A program made the position numbers and the translations under genes. The notes below the pieces were generated by a model. The model saw nothing but the letters and a program-made list of their open reading frames with translations, had not been told where the DNA came from and did not search any database. From NCBI RefSeq assembly GCF_031624495.1, contig NZ_JAMQOP010000001.1, forward strand, positions 496,001-560,000: a stretch of DNA of 64,000 nt. The letters are read 5' to 3'. Within the stretch, counting starts at the first letter, position 1, and each line of letters opens with the position of its first letter. Shown piece by piece: positions 62,612-64,000 of this stretch. This stretch comes from Halogeometricum sp. S1BR25-6. GTDB taxonomy: Archaea; Halobacteriota; Halobacteria; Halobacteriales; Haloferacaceae.

Positions 62612-63238
62612 CTACTCCTCGGGATACTTCGGTTCGCGACGCTCCGCGCGCATCAGCGCCCGCTGTATCACCTCGCGCACCGAGTCGCCGTCCGGTTCGT
62701 TCCGGAACACGTCGCCGTGGCCCGCGTACAGTTCTTCGACGGACTCGGGCGTCCGTTCGAGGAGCGTATCGAGGCTCTGGACGAGTCGCTCGCGCGACTG
62801 CCCGGACATGTCCGTGCGGCCGAAACTGCCGTCGTCGAACGCGCCGTCGTTGTACACCACCACGTCGCCGCTGAACAGGCGCGTCTCGCTCACGAACGAG
62901 ACGTGGTCGGAGGCGTGTCCCGGCGTGTACACCACCTCGAACGTCTCCTCACCCATCGTCACCTCGTCGCCGTCTTCGAGGGCGCCGTCGCGGCGCGGGT
63001 GCTCCGCGTAGGCGTACAGGTCGGCGTCGAACCGGTCCAACACGGCGTCGAGTTCCGCGACGTGGTCGGTGTGCTGGTGCGTGAGGACGACTGCGTCCAC
63101 CTCTTCCGTGTGCTCGGCGACGACGTCCTCGACGCCGGGCATCGCGCCGGCGTCGACGAGAACGGTCCGGTCGCCGACCACGAGGTACGCGTTGCAGGTG
63201 AACTGCTCGGCGCCCTCGGTCACCGCGAATATCTCCAT
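62612..63238 (-). CDS. Metallo-beta-lactamase-fold hydrolase
   Basis: 208 residues. The zinc-binding motif HQHTDH begins at about residue 54, a further histidine lies in YTPGHASDHVSF, and an aspartate in LFSGDVVVYND completes the bimetal site. MBL hydrolases include glyoxalase II, lactonases and RNases; the short length and lack of a C-terminal extension suggest a glyoxalase II-like or lactonase role, not resolved. Confidence 0.93.
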   Translation of the reverse strand: MEIFAVTEGAEQFTCNAYLVVGDRTVLVDAGAMPGVEDVVAEHTEEVDAVVLTHQHTDHVAELDAVLDRFDADLYAYAEHPRRDGALEDGDEVTMGEETFEVVYTPGHASDHVSFVSETRLFSGDVVVYNDGAFDDGSFGRTDMSGQSRERLVQSLDTLLERTPESVEELYAGHGDVFRNEPDGDSVREVIQRALMRAERREPKYPEE

Positions 63239-63404
63239 ACCGTCCGGTGCATCCCCGCGACGGAAAAAGTCCCCCGAGTCGGCAAGACCCTAGGCGGTCG
63301 AACCCCACGGATCGGGCAAAATCGTATATTTCCTACGTTCAGGCACCGAACAAAATCCCGATTAGCGTATCACTTTTCCGTCCGAACGTGCTATGTGGAA
63401 GTGT

Positions 63405-63581
63405 ATGGGATTTGGGAGCTACGACGAGTCAGAACAAGAGAGTCAGGACTACGACCAAGATCTCGACGAGAACGACGGCGTCGCGACCTCCGAGAGCGAC
63501 CACAAGGGCGAGGTGAACTTCGAGAACGGGGCCTCGAACGACGAACTGCTGGACCGCCTCAAAGAGATCAAGGACGACTGA
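63405..63581 (+). CDS. DUF5786 family protein
   Basis: 58 residues from ATG 63405, starting MGFGSYDESEQESQDY, which matches my memory of the DUF5786 family. An in-frame ATG at 63393 adds four residues. It is very acidic, with a central segment HKGEVNFENGASNDELLDRL that could be a small folded helix. No function known. It ends 9 bases before the next gene. Confidence 0.82.
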   Translation: MGFGSYDESEQESQDYDQDLDENDGVATSESDHKGEVNFENGASNDELLDRLKEIKDD

Positions 63582-63590
63582 CGACCCGTC

Positions 63591-64000
63591 GTGACGCCGA
63601 CGCTGAAGTCGGGCACGCGGGCACTCGGCGTAGCGGAGTCGTACGCTGATCAACGGTCGCCGAAGGGTCGGGGCGTCGACGCGAGCGAACGGCCCGACGC
63701 GGAGAGCGTGCTGTGCGGCGCGGTCGTCCGCGCGGACCGCGTCGTCGACGGCGCGGCCTACGGTACCTGCGCCGTCGGCGGCACGGATTCGACGGACGCG
63801 ATACGTCGGCTTTTCTCGGACCTCGGACGCGAAGACGTGCGTCTGCTGTTCGTCGCGGGGGTCGCCCCCGCGTGGTTCAATCTCGTCGACCTCGAACGAC
63901 TCGCCGACGCCGTCGAGCGACCCGTCCTCTCGGTCTCCTTCGAGGGGAGTTCGGGGCTGGCGTCGGCGCTCCGCGAGCAGTTCTCCGGCGACGCACTCGA
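63591..64000 (+). CDS. DUF99/UPF0215 family protein, endonuclease dU-like (5' part)
   Basis: 136 codons from the GTG at 63591, then cut by the window end. The start SGTRALGVAESYADQRSPKG and the later FVAGVAPAWFNLVDLERLAD are the family motifs. Family members in archaea and bacteria include endonuclease dU, which cleaves DNA at deoxyuridine or damaged bases; I infer the same here. The C-terminal part is not visible. Confidence 0.85.
   Translation, partial: MTPTLKSGTRALGVAESYADQRSPKGRGVDASERPDAESVLCGAVVRADRVVDGAAYGTCAVGGTDSTDAIRRLFSDLGREDVRLLFVAGVAPAWFNLVDLERLADAVERPVLSVSFEGSSGLASALREQFSGDAL

Noticed and set aside
1-64000. CRISPR arrays, prophage or a defence island
   Set aside because: No regularly spaced repeats, cas genes, phage structural genes or restriction-modification genes are visible.

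Overview
The window is a chromosomal core segment of a haloarchaeon (class Halobacteria, most likely Haloferacales near Haloferax/Halogeometricum; that placement is inference). The evidence is very high GC, strongly acidic proteins, archaeal translation genes (S7, EF-2, EF-1alpha, S10, L40e, ABCE1), haloarchaea-restricted families (HalOD1, HTH_10 regulators, small CxxC zinc-ribbon proteins, DUF5611, DUF5786) and TATA boxes close to start codons, as expected for leaderless mRNAs. The gene order S7 - EF-2 - ACT protein - homoserine dehydrogenase - EF-1alpha - S10 - tRNA-Ala is the usual haloarchaeal str-like arrangement.

Layout. 1-9.0 kb: translation genes with an inserted, twice-frameshifted sensor kinase and the ACT/homoserine dehydrogenase pair, ending in tRNA-Ala(CGC) followed by repeated copies of its own 3' end, a likely integration scar. 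9-17.7 kb: small regulators, a CBS protein, an RNase II/R-type nuclease, a PUA protein, the division protein SepF and UvrA. 17.7-29.3 kb: membrane proteins, a BNR-repeat protein, a geranylgeranyl reductase-family enzyme, a GcvT/YgfZ-like protein, an SDR, a stress protein, a ROK sugar kinase, a Tat/PGF-CTERM LVIVD protein and a NifU-type protein. 29.3-30.0 kb: a short islet of visibly lower GC with an orphan zinc-ribbon gene. 30-45.5 kb: HalOD1, a FAU-1/DUF402 operon, PrsW protease, riboflavin synthase, DUF502, a SLC13/RCK transporter, M24, M32 (tandem pair) and M20 peptidases, and a UvrD-type helicase.

45.5-48.6 kb looks more accessory: an HTH_10 regulator divergent from a cytochrome P450 with anomalous GATC density and a palindrome between them, a manganese catalase, and an 84-bp nested inverted repeat resembling a MITE. 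48.6-64 kb returns to core genes: PIN-ATPase-KH protein, EMC6-like protein beside ABCE1, RtcA, archaemetzincin, an HAD protein with two small membrane genes, an F420-NADP reductase-like protein, an MFS carrier, HisE, PdxT, Sec61beta, thioredoxin, L40e, an MBL hydrolase and a truncated DUF99/endonuclease-dU gene.

I did not find a large undescribed multi-gene system. The best leads are the candidate leaderless leader ORF ahead of the ACT-hom pair, the tRNA-Ala integration scar, the MITE-like repeat, the P450/regulator promoter, the eroded kinase, and a possible pseudoknot in the DUF5611 5' leader.
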